NCBI RefSeq assembly: GCF_005233515.1
Contig: NZ_QFZZ01000001.1
Coordinates: 897,320 to 961,319, forward strand
Source: Pseudomonas sp. CFBP13508
GTDB lineage: Bacteria > Pseudomonadota > Gammaproteobacteria > Pseudomonadales > Pseudomonadaceae
Length of the DNA: 64,000 nt
Reading direction: 5' to 3'
This document shows, one piece after another, positions 19,184-29,725 of the stretch (positions are counted from its first letter, which is position 1; every line of letters begins with the position of its first letter). Position numbers and translations under genes: made by a program. The notes below the pieces were generated by a model. The model was not told the origin of the DNA, ran no database searches, and saw only the letters and a list, made by a program, of their open reading frames with translations.

Positions 19184-20156
19184 CGTCGACCACCACCCTG
19201 CCCCGCAGTTTCCCGGCGAGCAGTTTGGGCGCAGCCTCAAGCGCTTCGCTCAAACTGATTTCCTGACTGATCAATTGCAATAACGAGAAATCCAGATCCT
19301 TGGCCAGCCGGTTCCACGCCTCGATACGGCGCGCCTTGGGCTGGGTCACACTGTTGATCCCCGCCAACGTCACGCCGCGCAGAATAAATGGTGCTACCGA
19401 GGCCGGAAAGTCCATGCCTTGCGCCAACCCGCATGCCGCGACCACGCCTTCCGAGCGAGTGCTGGCGCAAGCGTTGGCCAATGTATGGCTGCCGACCGAA
19501 TCGACCACCGCCGCCCAACGCTCCTTCGCCAACGGCTTGCCCGGTTCGGACAAGGTGGCGCGATCGATTATTTCTGCAGCGCCCAATTGCTCCAGGTATT
19601 CATGCTCGGACACCCGGCCCGTGGACGCCACCACGCGGTATCCCAACTTGCTGAGCAAAGCGATGGCAAAGCTACCGACTCCGCCATTGGCGCCAGTGAC
19701 CAGCACTTCGCCCTGATCAGGGGTCACGCCATGGCGCTCCAGCGCCAGAATGCACAGCATCGCCGTGTAGCCCGCAGTGCCAATGGCCATGGCTTGCGCA
19801 GGGGTGAAAGCTTCGGGCAGTGGAATCAGCCAGTCACCGTTGAGCCGGGCCTTTTGCGCCAGTCCGCCCCAGTGGCTTTCCCCGACGCCCCAGCCGTTGA
19901 GCAGCACTCGGTCGCCCGCCTTGAAATCGGCATGCGAACTGGACTCGACAGTCCCCGTCAGGTCGATGCCCGGCACCATGGGAAACTTGCGTACTACCGG
20001 GCTGCTGCCGGTGATCGCCAGGCCATCCTTGAAATTCAGCGTGCTGTACGCGACGTTCACGCTGACGTTGCCCTCGGGCAGTTGCTGCTCATCGATTTGC
20101 TGCAGATTGGCGCGATAACCGCTGTCGTCTTTGTCGATCAGAATGGCGTTGAACAT
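19173..20156 (-). CDS. acuI: Acrylyl-CoA reductase-like quinone oxidoreductase (AcuI/YhdH)
   Basis: A 327-residue NADPH-dependent medium-chain reductase of the YhdH/AcuI group. It has the GroES-like domain first ([31 protein letters not shown]) and a Rossmann domain with [12 protein letters not shown]. AcuI reduces toxic acryloyl-CoA to propionyl-CoA. The MFNAIL start at 20156 fits the family; an upstream ATG at 20213 does not. The gene is monocistronic. It could also act on other enoyl or quinone substrates. Confidence 0.88.
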   Translation of the reverse strand: MFNAILIDKDDSGYRANLQQIDEQQLPEGNVSVNVAYSTLNFKDGLAITGSSPVVRKFPMVPGIDLTGTVESSSHADFKAGDRVLLNGWGVGESHWGGLAQKARLNGDWLIPLPEAFTPAQAMAIGTAGYTAMLCILALERHGVTPDQGEVLVTGANGGVGSFAIALLSKLGYRVVASTGRVSEHEYLEQLGAAEIIDRATLSEPGKPLAKERWAAVVDSVGSHTLANACASTRSEGVVAACGLAQGMDFPASVAPFILRGVTLAGINSVTQPKARRIEAWNRLAKDLDFSLLQLISQEISLSEALEAAPKLLAGKLRGRVVVDVNR

Positions 20157-20341
20157 GACGGCCTCTCGAAAATGATTTGTAAAAGCATGCCTTGAAATAG
20201 CACATCGCAACACATTGCCACACTCGACTTTGCGCTGACTGCTCGATCAGCCGGGTAAATCCTCGGCGGGCGGCTATGCTTTTTCGACGGTTGTGTTTTC
20301 CCGGTTTTGCCTTGCGAACCGGTCTGTCGATGGAGCTGACG

Positions 20342-22783
20342 ATGCCTTTGCTGCGCGCTTTACCCTGGTTGCTGATGTTATGTCTGCTGACACTTGGCAA
20401 CGCCTGGGCAGCCGCCCCAGCGGCAAAGCCGGACGCGGCGCCAAGCGAGCCGAACTGGCCGCAGGTGATCAACAGCGGCAAGAGCAAACTGACGGTATAT
20501 CAGCCGCAGCTCGACAGCTGGGACGGCTATACGCTCAATGCCCGCGCGGCGGTCGAAGCCACGGCTGCCGATGGCAAGTCCACCTACGGCATCGTCCAGT
20601 TCAGCGCTCACACCCTCGTCGATAAAGCCACCCGCTGGGTCGCGCTCGATCAGTACAACATCATCAAGGCCGATTTCCCCGCCGATGCCAAACAGGCCGA
20701 CACGTGGCTAGCCGTCCTGGAAAAAGATGCCGAGAGCCGCAAGAAAACCATTTCACTGGATCAGCTGGAAGCAGCGGTTGGCGTGCTCAACGCTGAACAG
20801 AAAGCCGACAGCGCGCCCTTGGAAAACACACCGCCGACCATCATCAGCTCCGACAGCCCGGCAATCCTCGTGTACATCGACGGCGAAGCGGCTTACCGGC
20901 CGGTGGAAGGCACCGAGCTGCAACGGGTGATCAACACGCGCCCATTGCTGCTCAAGGACGTCCAGGGCAAACACTACCTGCACGTATTCGACGGCTGGAT
21001 GGTCGCGGATCAAGTGGACGGCAACTACACGCGCCTCGCTGCACCGTCGCCCGAACTGGAAAAAGCCAAACAGGCGGCGATAAAGAGTCGCCAGGTGGAT
21101 TTGCTCACCGGACAAAGCGATCCGAAGGACAAGATTCCCAGCCTGGCCAAGCCTCCGCAGCCAAAGATTTTCATCGCCACCACGCCAACGGAACTGTTGG
21201 TCACTGACGGCGCCGCGCAATGGCAACCGATTCAGGGCACCAGCCTGTTGTACGTGAGCAACACCACCGGGCACATCTTCAAGGAAATCGGCGATCAGAA
21301 CAGTTATGTACTGATCTCCGGGCGCTGGTTCCGCGCCAGCGACATGAGCGGGCCATGGACCTTTGTCCCGGCAGACAAACTGCCGGCCGACTTTGCCAAT
21401 ATTCCTGACGACAGCGCCAAAGAGAACGTCAAGGCCTCGGTGGCCGGCACGCCACAGGCGCAGGAGGCGGCCATTGCCGCGACCATCCCGCAGACGTCGG
21501 CGATCAAGAAAAGCGCGGTGAAGATGACCACACCGCAATTTGACGGCGAGCCGCAGCTCAAAGCGATCAGCAATACGCCGCTGCAATACGTGGTCAACAG
21601 CGCCACACCGATCATTCGCGTCGACAACGACAGTTGGTGGGCCGTGGAGAACGGCATCTGGTTCAGCGCCACCTCGGTGAGCGGGCCGTGGAGTGTGGCC
21701 TCTTCAGTACCAGCGGTGATTTATTCGATTCCGCCCAGCTCGCCGATGCACTACCTCACATACGTCAAGGTTTACGAGGCCAGTGGCGATACCGTGGTGG
21801 TCGGCTACACACCGGGCTATCAAGGCTCGACGTTGGACCCGGCGACTGGCGTTGTGGTGTACGGCACCGGTTATCCGTATACGCCGTGGGTCGGCAGCGT
21901 CTGGTACGGGCCGCCGGTGACCTATGGTTTCGGCGTCGCGATTCGTTACACGCCGTGGACTGGCTGGTCCTTTGGCTTTGGATTCGGCTGGAGCTGGGGC
22001 GGCAGCACCGTCGCCATGGGCTGGGGTTGGGGCGCCTATCCGTGGTGGGGAAATTACGGCTGGGGCTACGCGTGGGGTCCGCGTCTGTACCCGGCGCCGC
22101 TGGCCTGGGGGGGCGCCGCTTACGGTTATCGCGGCGGCGCGGTGGCCTGGGGCCCGGGTGGCTGGGCCGGAACCACCGGCAATCTTTATCATCAGTGGGG
22201 TGATCGCGCGACGGTCAGCCGTTATGGCGCCGGTTACAACGCCTGGACCGGCAATCGCTGGGCCGGTCAGGTTGGCGCCTCGTACAACTCGCGTACCGGC
22301 ATTGCCGCCGCCGGGCAACGTGGCGCGGTGCACAACGCCTACACCGGCAACTACGCTGCCGGGCGCAGCGGCGTGGCAGTCGGCCCGAACGGCGGTGCCA
22401 TCGCCGGAGAGCGGGTTAGCGCTGGCAACGTCCGCAGCGGCACTCACGTCAGTGCCAATCGCGGCGCCGTTTACAACCCCAATACCGGCAACACCACGCA
22501 ATACGGCGGTATCCATGGCCGCAACGGCGGCGCCGCGCGGGTCGGCGACAACGTTTATGCCGGGCGCGACGGCAACGTCTACAAGAGAACCGACAACGGC
22601 TGGCAGTCCGTGGCCGGCAGCGGTGCCAACCGGACCAGACCCGCGAACAACAATGCGCAGTTGCAAAATCTCAACCGCGAATCCGCCGCACGTAATCTCG
22701 GTAACCAGCGCACGCACAACTTCAACCATTCCTCACAAATGATGAACCGTTCGTTTGGCGGTGGCGGATTGCACCGACGCTGA
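20342..22783 (+). CDS. Large secreted Trp/Gly-rich protein
   Basis: An 813-residue protein with a signal peptide (MPLLRALPWLLMLCLLTLGN, cleavage after AWA). Residues about 30-470 hold repeated beta modules with I-x-V-Y/LV-T-DG and WF..S...GPW.F segments, seen three times (for example WFRASDMSGPWTF and WFSATSVSGPWSV). Residues about 500-610 are extremely rich in Trp, Gly and Tyr (GWGWGAYPWWGNYGWGYAWG). The tail repeats YN..TG units about 18 residues apart (YNAWTGNR, YNSRTGIA, HNAYTGNY, YNPNTGNT), with N/G-rich turns. It is probably an envelope or surface protein; Pseudomonas homologues exist without a proven function. TGGAG stands six bases before the chosen ATG. Confidence 0.75.
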   Translation: MPLLRALPWLLMLCLLTLGNAWAAAPAAKPDAAPSEPNWPQVINSGKSKLTVYQPQLDSWDGYTLNARAAVEATAADGKSTYGIVQFSAHTLVDKATRWVALDQYNIIKADFPADAKQADTWLAVLEKDAESRKKTISLDQLEAAVGVLNAEQKADSAPLENTPPTIISSDSPAILVYIDGEAAYRPVEGTELQRVINTRPLLLKDVQGKHYLHVFDGWMVADQVDGNYTRLAAPSPELEKAKQAAIKSRQVDLLTGQSDPKDKIPSLAKPPQPKIFIATTPTELLVTDGAAQWQPIQGTSLLYVSNTTGHIFKEIGDQNSYVLISGRWFRASDMSGPWTFVPADKLPADFANIPDDSAKENVKASVAGTPQAQEAAIAATIPQTSAIKKSAVKMTTPQFDGEPQLKAISNTPLQYVVNSATPIIRVDNDSWWAVENGIWFSATSVSGPWSVASSVPAVIYSIPPSSPMHYLTYVKVYEASGDTVVVGYTPGYQGSTLDPATGVVVYGTGYPYTPWVGSVWYGPPVTYGFGVAIRYTPWTGWSFGFGFGWSWGGSTVAMGWGWGAYPWWGNYGWGYAWGPRLYPAPLAWGGAAYGYRGGAVAWGPGGWAGTTGNLYHQWGDRATVSRYGAGYNAWTGNRWAGQVGASYNSRTGIAAAGQRGAVHNAYTGNYAAGRSGVAVGPNGGAIAGERVSAGNVRSGTHVSANRGAVYNPNTGNTTQYGGIHGRNGGAARVGDNVYAGRDGNVYKRTDNGWQSVAGSGANRTRPANNNAQLQNLNRESAARNLGNQRTHNFNHSSQMMNRSFGGGGLHRR

Positions 22784-22887
22784 AAAACTGCACGTGATGT
22801 TCAGAATTTCAGACTGGCCCCGCAACAGGTTTTGCTGCTAAAAACCGCCTGCCGTCCCTGCCCGTTTCATCGTCGGAGAATTGCTAT

Positions 22888-23952
22888 ATGAGCCAGTGGC
22901 CAGACACCCGCATCGTTGATCTTCTCGGTATCGAACTGCCGATCATCCAGGGCCCGATGGCCGGTGCGACCAATTCTTCGATGGTAATTGCCGTGTGCAA
23001 CGCCGGCGGCCTCGGTTCAATGCCGGCAGCAATGCTGAGCATCGAACAACTGCGCGAAGAACTGAAAACGATTCGCCAGCACACCGCCAAATCGTTCAAC
23101 GTCAATTTCTTCTGCCATCAGCCACCGGCGCCTGATGAACAGCGCGCCCGTGACTGGAAAAATCTGCTCGAACCCTACTACCGCGAACTGGGTGCCGATT
23201 TCGACGCGCCGACACCAGTGTCCAACCGCGCACCCTTTGACGAAGCCGCGTGTGCCGTGCTTGAGGAATTCCGCCCCGAGGTGGTGAGTTTTCATTTCGG
23301 GCTGCCGGAAAAAAACCTGCTTGATAGGGTCAAGGCCACCGGGGCGAAAATCCTTTCGTCTGCCACCACGGTCGAGGAAGCGATCTGGCTGGAGCAACAC
23401 GGCTGCGATGCGATCATCGCTATGGGCTATGAGGCCGGTGGCCATCGCGGGATGTTTCTCAGCGAGGACCTGAGCACTCAGGTCGGCACCTTCGCCCTGG
23501 TGCCGCAGGTGGTCGACGCGGTGAAAGTGCCGGTGATCGCGGCGGGCGCGATCAGCGATGCCCGGGGTGTTGCCGCAGCTTTCATGCTCGGCGCCTCGGC
23601 GGTGCAAGTCGGCACGGCGTACCTGTTCACTCCGGAAGCCAAAGTCAGCGCATCGCACCACAAAGCCTTGCGCACTGCGAAAGAAAGCCAGACCGCCATC
23701 ACCAATATTTTCACCGGCCGTCCGGCGCGGGGCATTGTCAATCGGGCGATGCGCGAGCTCGGGCCGATGTCGGCGCAGGCGCCGGCCTTCCCGTTGGCCG
23801 GCGGTGCGCTGATGCCGCTGCGGGCCAAGGATGACGCCGACTTTGCCAACCTCTGGGCCGGACAAGCGCTGACGTTGGGCAAGGATATCGACAGCGCTGA
23901 ACTCACCCGGCAACTGGCCGAGGGCGCATTGGCGAAACTCAACCGTCACTGA
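22888..23952 (+). CDS. Nitronate monooxygenase
   Basis: A 354-residue FMN-dependent TIM-barrel enzyme that oxidises propionate-3-nitronate and other alkyl nitronates. Class I features are visible: the N-terminal PIIQGPMAG motif, VVSFHFGLP with the putative catalytic His, AMGYEAGGHRG for FMN phosphate, and ALVPQVVDAVKVPVIAAGAI followed by GASAVQVGTAYL. The ATG follows a GGAGAA site. It ends 136 bases before modA and is separate from that operon. Confidence 0.9.
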   Translation: MSQWPDTRIVDLLGIELPIIQGPMAGATNSSMVIAVCNAGGLGSMPAAMLSIEQLREELKTIRQHTAKSFNVNFFCHQPPAPDEQRARDWKNLLEPYYRELGADFDAPTPVSNRAPFDEAACAVLEEFRPEVVSFHFGLPEKNLLDRVKATGAKILSSATTVEEAIWLEQHGCDAIIAMGYEAGGHRGMFLSEDLSTQVGTFALVPQVVDAVKVPVIAAGAISDARGVAAAFMLGASAVQVGTAYLFTPEAKVSASHHKALRTAKESQTAITNIFTGRPARGIVNRAMRELGPMSAQAPAFPLAGGALMPLRAKDDADFANLWAGQALTLGKDIDSAELTRQLAEGALAKLNRH

Positions 23953-23996
23953 ATTAATGCGGCGAGCGGATTTATTCCCTCGCCACTTGGCGGCGT

Positions 23997-24024
23997 ATCG
24001 CTATATATTTCCGTATACAGCGAT
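23997..24024. promoter_or_regulatory. ModE-type molybdate box upstream of modABC
   Basis: ATCGCTATATA, six bases, TATACAGCGAT. This is a near-perfect dyad of the form ATCGnTATATA-N6-TATATAnCGAT recognised by ModE, which represses mod operons when molybdate is sufficient. One position departs (C for T in the right arm). It lies 64 bases before modA. No modE gene is in the window. Confidence 0.75.
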
Positions 24025-24076
24025 TACGCCCATGTATCGGCGTTATCCCAACCAGAGCAATTACCGCCGCCGATGA

Positions 24077-24856
<780 letters not shown>

Positions 24857-25537
24857 ATGTCGCTGACCGGTGCCGACTTCGCCGCGATCTGGCTGACCCT
24901 GAAACTGGCGTCGCTGACCACTGCGATCCTGCTGGTGATCGGCACGCCGATCGCGTTGTGGCTATCGCGCACATCGTCGTGGTTGCGCGGGCCCATCGGC
25001 GCCATCGTCGCCCTGCCGCTGGTGCTGCCGCCGACGGTGATCGGTTTTTACCTGCTACTGGCGCTGGGGCCGCACGGTTTTCTCGGTCAGTTCACTCAGT
25101 GGCTGGGGCTGGGCACGCTGACGTTCAGTTTCACCGGGCTGGTCATCGGCTCGGTGATCTACTCCATGCCGTTCGTGGTGCAACCGCTGCAAAACGCTTT
25201 CTCGGCGATTGGCACCCGCCCGCTGGAAGTCGCCGCGACCTTGCGCGCCAATCCCTGGGACACGTTCTTCAGCGTGATCCTGCCGCTGGCGCGCCCCGGC
25301 TTCATCACCGCAGCGATCCTCGGCTTTGCCCACACCGTGGGTGAGTTCGGTGTGGTACTGATGATCGGCGGCAACATTCCCGACAAGACCCGCGTGGTCT
25401 CGGTGCAGATCTACGACCACGTCGAAGCGCTGGAATATGCCCAGGCGCACTGGCTGTCCGCGGCGATGCTGGTGTTTTCGTTTCTGGTGTTGCTGGCGCT
25501 GTATTCCAGCCGCAAGACCCGCGCCGGCTGGAGCTGA
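24857..25537 (+). CDS. modB: Molybdate ABC transporter permease
   Basis: A 226-residue inner-membrane protein with five or six membrane segments. It contains the ABC-importer EAA loop, here [20 protein letters not shown], and the family motif [19 protein letters not shown]. Its ATG begins at the base after the modA stop, and modC starts three bases after its end, so the three genes are translationally close. Confidence 0.96.
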   Translation: MSLTGADFAAIWLTLKLASLTTAILLVIGTPIALWLSRTSSWLRGPIGAIVALPLVLPPTVIGFYLLLALGPHGFLGQFTQWLGLGTLTFSFTGLVIGSVIYSMPFVVQPLQNAFSAIGTRPLEVAATLRANPWDTFFSVILPLARPGFITAAILGFAHTVGEFGVVLMIGGNIPDKTRVVSVQIYDHVEALEYAQAHWLSAAMLVFSFLVLLALYSSRKTRAGWS

Positions 25538-25540
25538 TCG

Positions 25541-26620
25541 ATGATTGATGTACGCCTGAAACGCACTTATCCGGGGTTCGAACTGGATGTCGATCTGCAA
25601 GTGCCGGGCCGCGGCGTCACTGCGCTGTTTGGCGATTCCGGCTCGGGCAAAACCACTTGCCTGCGCTGCATCGCCGGGCTCGAGCGCGCCGAGCACGGTT
25701 TTGTGCAGATCAACGATGAGGTGTGGCAGGACAGTGCCAAGGGCATCTTCGTCCCGCCGCATAAACGTGCGCTTGGCTATGTGTTTCAGGAAGCCAGCCT
25801 GTTCCCGCATCTGTCGGTGCTGGCCAATCTGGAGTTTGGTCTAAAACGCATCGCCAGGTCGCAACGCCGGGTCGATATCAACCAAGCGACCGAACTGCTC
25901 GGCATCAGCCATCTGCTCGAGCGTCATCCAGAGCATCTGTCCGGCGGCGAACGGCAGCGCGTCGGCATCGCCCGCGCCCTGCTGACCAGCCCGAAACTGT
26001 TGCTGATGGACGAACCGCTGGCGGCTCTCGACAGCCGGCGCAAAAGCGAAATCTTGCCATACCTGCAGCGCCTGCACGACGAACTGGATATTCCGCTGCT
26101 GTACGTCAGCCATGCCCAGGACGAAGTCGCGCGTCTGGCCGATCATTTGGTATTGCTCCGTGATGGCAAAGCCCTCGCCAGCGGCCCAATCGGTGAAACC
26201 CTTGCGCGCCTGGATCTGCCTTTGGCGCTGGGCGATGACGCCGGGGTGATCATCGAAGGCCAGGTCAGCGCCTACGACGCCACCTATCAATTGCTCAGCC
26301 TGCAACTGCCGGCCACTGCAATGAACATTCGCGTCACCCATGCGCCGATGGCCGTGGGCCAGGCTCTGCGCTGCAAAGTGCACGCGCGCGACATCAGCCT
26401 GGCGCTGAACAATGATGCAGCCAGCAGCATTCTCAATCGTCTGCCCGTTACGGTCGTCAGCGAACAGGCCGCTGACAACAGTGCCCATGTGCTGATCCGC
26501 CTCGATGCCGGCGGCACGCCGCTGCTGGCGCGGATCACCCGCTTCTCGCGTGATCAACTGGGCGTGCACCCGGGCCAGCGCCTGTGGGCGCAGATCAAGG
26601 CGGTGGCGGTGCTCGCGTAA
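25541..26620 (+). CDS. modC: Molybdate ABC transporter ATP-binding protein
   Basis: A 359-residue ATPase. It has Walker [10 protein letters not shown], the Q-loop [10 protein letters not shown], signature [16 protein letters not shown], Walker [13 protein letters not shown] and the switch His in [10 protein letters not shown]-terminal molybdate-binding MOP/TOBE domain covers about 290-355 and could give trans-inhibition by internal molybdate. It completes the modABC operon. Confidence 0.96.
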   Translation: MIDVRLKRTYPGFELDVDLQVPGRGVTALFGDSGSGKTTCLRCIAGLERAEHGFVQINDEVWQDSAKGIFVPPHKRALGYVFQEASLFPHLSVLANLEFGLKRIARSQRRVDINQATELLGISHLLERHPEHLSGGERQRVGIARALLTSPKLLLMDEPLAALDSRRKSEILPYLQRLHDELDIPLLYVSHAQDEVARLADHLVLLRDGKALASGPIGETLARLDLPLALGDDAGVIIEGQVSAYDATYQLLSLQLPATAMNIRVTHAPMAVGQALRCKVHARDISLALNNDAASSILNRLPVTVVSEQAADNSAHVLIRLDAGGTPLLARITRFSRDQLGVHPGQRLWAQIKAVAVLA

Positions 26621-26691
26621 ATCATTCGGCACGACGGCCGGTGCCTGCGGTCAATCAGTTACAGACTGCCGTATGACCGAAGGAAACCGCC

Positions 26692-27729
26692 ATGCCCGAT
26701 ACCGTGCTGACAGATGCTCTGCCCGCCGACCTGCATTACGTCGATGACACTCAGCCTGGTATCACCCGGAAAAAACTGCGCGGCAAGTTCGTTTATTTCG
26801 AACCATCGGGCCAGCGCATCACCGACCCGGACGAAATCAAACGCATCAATGCCCTCGCGGTGCCGCCGGCTTACACCGATGTGTGGATCTGCGCCGACCC
26901 GTGCGGCCACCTGCAAGCCACCGGACGCGATGCGCGCGGGCGCAAGCAGTACCGTTATCACGCGCGCTGGCGCGAAGTGCGCGACGCCGACAAATACTCG
27001 CGCCTGCGCGACTTCGGCCTGGCCCTGCCGAAACTGCGGCGCAAGCTCGAGGCACTGCTTGATGAGCCGGGCTTCAGCCGTGACAAGGTCATGGCCACGG
27101 TGATCACCTTGCTCGATGCCACGCTGATCCGCGTCGGCAATACGCAATACGCGCGGGACAATCGCTCCTATGGCCTGACCACGTTGCGCAGTCGCCATGT
27201 CGAGGTCAACGGCAGCGCGATCCTGTTCCAGTTCCGTGGCAAGAGCGGCATCGAGCACCAGATCACCGTCAAGGATCGCCGCCTGGCGCGAATCATCAAG
27301 CGCTGCCTGGAGATACCGGGGCAGAATCTGTTCCAGTACCTCGATGAACACGGCGAACGGCACACCGTCACTTCTTCCGACGTAAACGCTTATCTGCAAA
27401 AGCTCACCGGCGCGGCCTTCACCGCCAAGGATTACCGCACCTGGGCGGGCAGCGCCCTGGCGTTGTCGGTGCTGCGCGAGTTGCAGCATGAGTCGGAGAC
27501 CGAAGCCAAGCGCCACGTGGTCGAAGCGGTGAAGAACGTCGCGAAACAGCTGGGCAACACGCCGGCGGTGTGCCGCAAGTGCTACATCCACCCCGCCGTG
27601 CTCGAACATTTCATGCTCGGCGCCCTCGCCGAACTGCCGCGCCCGCGAGTGCGCAAAGGCCTGCGCGCCGAGGAAGTAGCCTTGGCCATGTTTCTCGAAC
27701 GCATGTGTGAGATGACCGAGGCATGCTGA
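26692..27729 (+). CDS. DNA topoisomerase IB
   Basis: A 345-residue poxvirus-type topoisomerase IB. The catalytic set is visible: R147 (LIRVGN), a basic GKSG segment, R249 in KDYRTWAG, and the nucleophile Y298 in CRKCYIHPAVLEHF. Such enzymes relax positive and negative supercoils by a 3'-phosphotyrosine intermediate. The gene lies 71 bases after modC, but its function is unrelated. A REPIN follows the stop. Confidence 0.93.
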   Translation: MPDTVLTDALPADLHYVDDTQPGITRKKLRGKFVYFEPSGQRITDPDEIKRINALAVPPAYTDVWICADPCGHLQATGRDARGRKQYRYHARWREVRDADKYSRLRDFGLALPKLRRKLEALLDEPGFSRDKVMATVITLLDATLIRVGNTQYARDNRSYGLTTLRSRHVEVNGSAILFQFRGKSGIEHQITVKDRRLARIIKRCLEIPGQNLFQYLDEHGERHTVTSSDVNAYLQKLTGAAFTAKDYRTWAGSALALSVLRELQHESETEAKRHVVEAVKNVAKQLGNTPAVCRKCYIHPAVLEHFMLGALAELPRPRVRKGLRAEEVALAMFLERMCEMTEAC

Positions 27730-27753
27730 TTTCCGGCACAACATCACTCCCCC

Positions 27754-27843
27754 GTAGGAGTGAGCCTGCTCGCGATAGCGCTCTGTCAGTCGACATCTTC
27801 ATCAACTGACGCATCGCTATCGCGAGCAGGCTCACACTCCTAC
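27754..27843. repeat. REPIN
   Basis: A left copy (GTAGGAGTGAGCCTGCTCGC and on, to 27780) and its inverted partner (27815-27843, ending CTCACACTCCTAC) enclose 34 bases. It is a variant of the REP at 2912, with GTAGGAGTG in place of TGTGGGAGC. Confidence 0.88.
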
Positions 27844-27935
27844 AGACGTTTGCCGACGAGTTGAGGCGGGTATTTTTTGCACGATCACGCAGGGCTTCTA
27901 TAGTTGATCTGACACGAATCAACTGCGGTGGCGCC

Positions 27936-28166
27936 ATGGAAGACATTTTCGTCGTGAAGCGTTGCACCAAGATAGTCATTCACGGCCGCCGCGCCGAAGA
28001 CAGCCAGCAGGAACCCGCCGAAGCATCGGCATGGTTTCGTATCTGCGACACACGCACCGGCGGCTTTTTCGGCGATGGCTTTGACCAGCACGCGGATGCT
28101 CGAGCTGAATGTCAGCGCCTCAACGCAGCGAGTTCTCAACTACCGGCCCGCCTGCACTCCGGCTGA
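27936..28166 (+). CDS. Small hypothetical protein, 76 aa
   Basis: Starts MEDIFVVKRCTKIVIHGRRA at 27936; a mixed-charge protein with a central RICDTRTGGFFGDGFDQH. The base composition is like that of real genes nearby. No classical ribosome site is clear and no domain is recognised. It opens a 3.5-kb run of small genes that ends at 31437. Confidence 0.6.
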   Translation: MEDIFVVKRCTKIVIHGRRAEDSQQEPAEASAWFRICDTRTGGFFGDGFDQHADARAECQRLNAASSQLPARLHSG

Positions 28167-28287
28167 TGCCCGGCGATAGCGGGTCTATACTGAAACCAGC
28201 TGATGGAGCAGCACCCCAACGGCAGAACGCTCGCAACATGCGGGCTTTTTGTTGCGGTTCAGCGGTTTCATAGAACGGAGGTGTTCC

Positions 28288-28518
28288 ATGTCCGAAAAAG
28301 AGTCCATCACCACCCTCCTCACCTTGCTTGACGCCCGCCAGGCGCGCCTTGCAGCCGCCTGCAAAGAGATCGCCGACTGGGTCGATCATCAGGGCGGACA
28401 CCCGACGGCACTGCGCATTCGCGATCGTCTGCATGACATCGAAAAAGATGCGCCGCTGATTCGCGACACGTTGTCGACACTCAAGCCGATTGACCGTCCG
28501 TTGCCACGGTTCAGATAG
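28288..28518 (+). CDS. Small helical hypothetical protein, 76 aa
   Basis: The ATG follows AACGGAGGTGTTCC, an excellent ribosome site. The product (MSEKESITTLLTLLDARQAR and on) is predicted to be almost entirely helical, with CKEIADWVDHQGGHPTALRIRDRLHDIE. Function not recognised. A hairpin (28533-28560) separates it from the convergent KGG gene. Confidence 0.72.
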   Translation: MSEKESITTLLTLLDARQARLAAACKEIADWVDHQGGHPTALRIRDRLHDIEKDAPLIRDTLSTLKPIDRPLPRFR

Positions 28519-28532
28519 GCGTCAGCGTAGAA

Positions 28533-28560
28533 GTCCTCTCTGCACTGGCGCAGAGAGGAC
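28533..28560. terminator. Hairpin between convergent small genes
   Basis: GTCCTCTCTG and CAGAGAGGAC form a perfect 10-base stem with an 8-base loop. There is no clear T run, so termination strength is uncertain. Confidence 0.5.
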
Positions 28561-28583
28561 GGCGATTGGTGGACTCCGGCGTC

Positions 28584-28751
28584 TCAGTCACCCTTGCCCG
28601 TACGCGCACCGCCATGGCTGTGCTGCCCGCCGACGCGTGCCTTTTCCGCCCGATCGACTTTCACGTTGACCGAACTGCCGCCTTTCTTGCCGGCTTCCTT
28701 GATTTTTTGCGGATCCTCGGCAAACGGTTGTCCCTTGTGGTGATTGGTCAT
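28584..28751 (-). CDS. KGG-repeat stress protein, 55 aa
   Basis: Starts MTNHHKGQPFAEDPQKIKEA and contains one clear KGG motif (EAGKKGGSSVNV) and a His/Gly tail (VGGQHSHGGARTGKGD). KGG (stress-induced bacterial acidophilic repeat) proteins are small hydrophilins induced by stress and stationary phase, such as GsiB and YciG. GAGGG lies eight bases before this ATG. It is the only member of the local KGG set on the minus strand. Confidence 0.75.
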   Translation of the reverse strand: MTNHHKGQPFAEDPQKIKEAGKKGGSSVNVKVDRAEKARVGGQHSHGGARTGKGD

Positions 28752-29079
28752 GTTCATGCCCTCGATATAGTTGTAGACATACACTCTCCAGACTCTAGTT
28801 GGGGCAAATTACAGTTCAACTTCCTGCCGACCAATGGTTATGAAATGCAAAGCGAAACGGCGACTTGACCCGACTCTTTTCATAACCGACCTCAATTATG
28901 AAAAGTTATACGAAGCGGCGCAGAAACTAACAGTCTGTATAAGTTTCATCACAAAATTACCGTTCATCGGGCTGGATAAAAATTTTCAAAACATTCTTCG
29001 CCGGCTCGTAATCGGAGTAGATGTCCGGTGCGACAACGGACATAACTAGCGAAACGTTAATTGATATCGGAGAGCTATC
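28752..29079. other. AT-rich intergenic region between divergent KGG genes
   Basis: About 330 bases with lower GC than the surroundings. It should hold the promoters of both KGG genes (28751 leftward, 29080 rightward). One open frame (28834-29049) lacks a ribosome site. I see no repeat or RNA gene. Confidence 0.5.
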
Positions 29080-29256
29080 ATGACCACAGGAAATAAAAAT
29101 CCAGGTAACTTCGCAAACGATCGTGAAAAGGCATCTGAAGCCGGCAAGAAAGGCGGTCAGTCGTCCGGCGGCAACTTCGCCAACGACCGTGAAAAAGCAT
29201 CCGAGGCTGGCCGCAAAGGCGGTCAAAACAGCCACGGCGGCGGTCGCAAGTCCTGA
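29080..29256 (+). CDS. KGG-repeat stress protein, 58 aa
   Basis: Starts MTTGNKNPGNFANDREKASE. It holds two copies of NFANDREKASEAG-x-KGGQ, about 22 residues apart, and ends QNSHGGGRKS. It is a typical small hydrophilin with no hydrophobic core. The ATG follows CGGAGAG. It is nearly identical in its repeats to the larger KGG protein at 29726, so the two probably arose by duplication. Confidence 0.85.
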   Translation: MTTGNKNPGNFANDREKASEAGKKGGQSSGGNFANDREKASEAGRKGGQNSHGGGRKS

Positions 29257-29267
29257 GCAAGCGGTAC

Positions 29268-29289
29268 AAGGGCAGCCTCGCTGCCCTTT
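29268..29289 (+). terminator. Hairpin after the KGG gene
   Basis: AAGGGCAGC, loop, GCTGCCCTTT. Short T run; likely terminator of the gene at 29080. Confidence 0.65.
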
Positions 29290-29313
29290 GAAATCAGCTG
29301 ATGGAGCGCAATC

Positions 29314-29571
29314 ATGAGCATGGCAACAGATTTCGCACGAGGCGAAGTGCAACGAAACAAGGGAGCAGAAGTTTATCCCGAAGCAGCGCGCAGTTCGCAC
29401 GTGACGAAGTCGGATATACCACCGGTGTCACCTTGTGTTGAACGACAGCAGATCAGTCCCAGGCACAGGGAGAGCGTTCAGCAGGAATGTTATGAGCGCC
29501 GGGAATTGGCAGTGAATTCTGAAAACTCCCGAACACCGGATACAACGCCAACTTATGAGCGCTCTTCTTAG
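29314..29571 (+). CDS. Hypothetical protein, 85 aa, uncertain
   Basis: The ATG follows GATGGAGCGCAATC, a good ribosome site, and the frame stays open for 85 codons (MSMATDFARGEVQRNKGAEV and on). The product is highly polar, with no membrane segment and no domain that I recognise. The region has weaker codon bias than true genes nearby, so it may not be a gene. Confidence 0.35.
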   Translation: MSMATDFARGEVQRNKGAEVYPEAARSSHVTKSDIPPVSPCVERQQISPRHRESVQQECYERRELAVNSENSRTPDTTPTYERSS

Positions 29572-29725
29572 CACGAGGGTCAAACTTGTAGTTACAAGAC
29601 AAGCCAGACCAACCAACGCAAACGACATCAGTAAACTTTATGAGCACTTGGCGAATAACGACGGCACGTAGTTTGTGCATCCTTGATTCGCCATGTGCCT
29701 ATACAGAGAAATGAGGAAGTTTGAA

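Noticed and set aside
28834..29049. Open frame of 71 codons in the AT-rich gap between KGG genes
   Set aside because: No ribosome site, atypical codon use and no similarity to known proteins.
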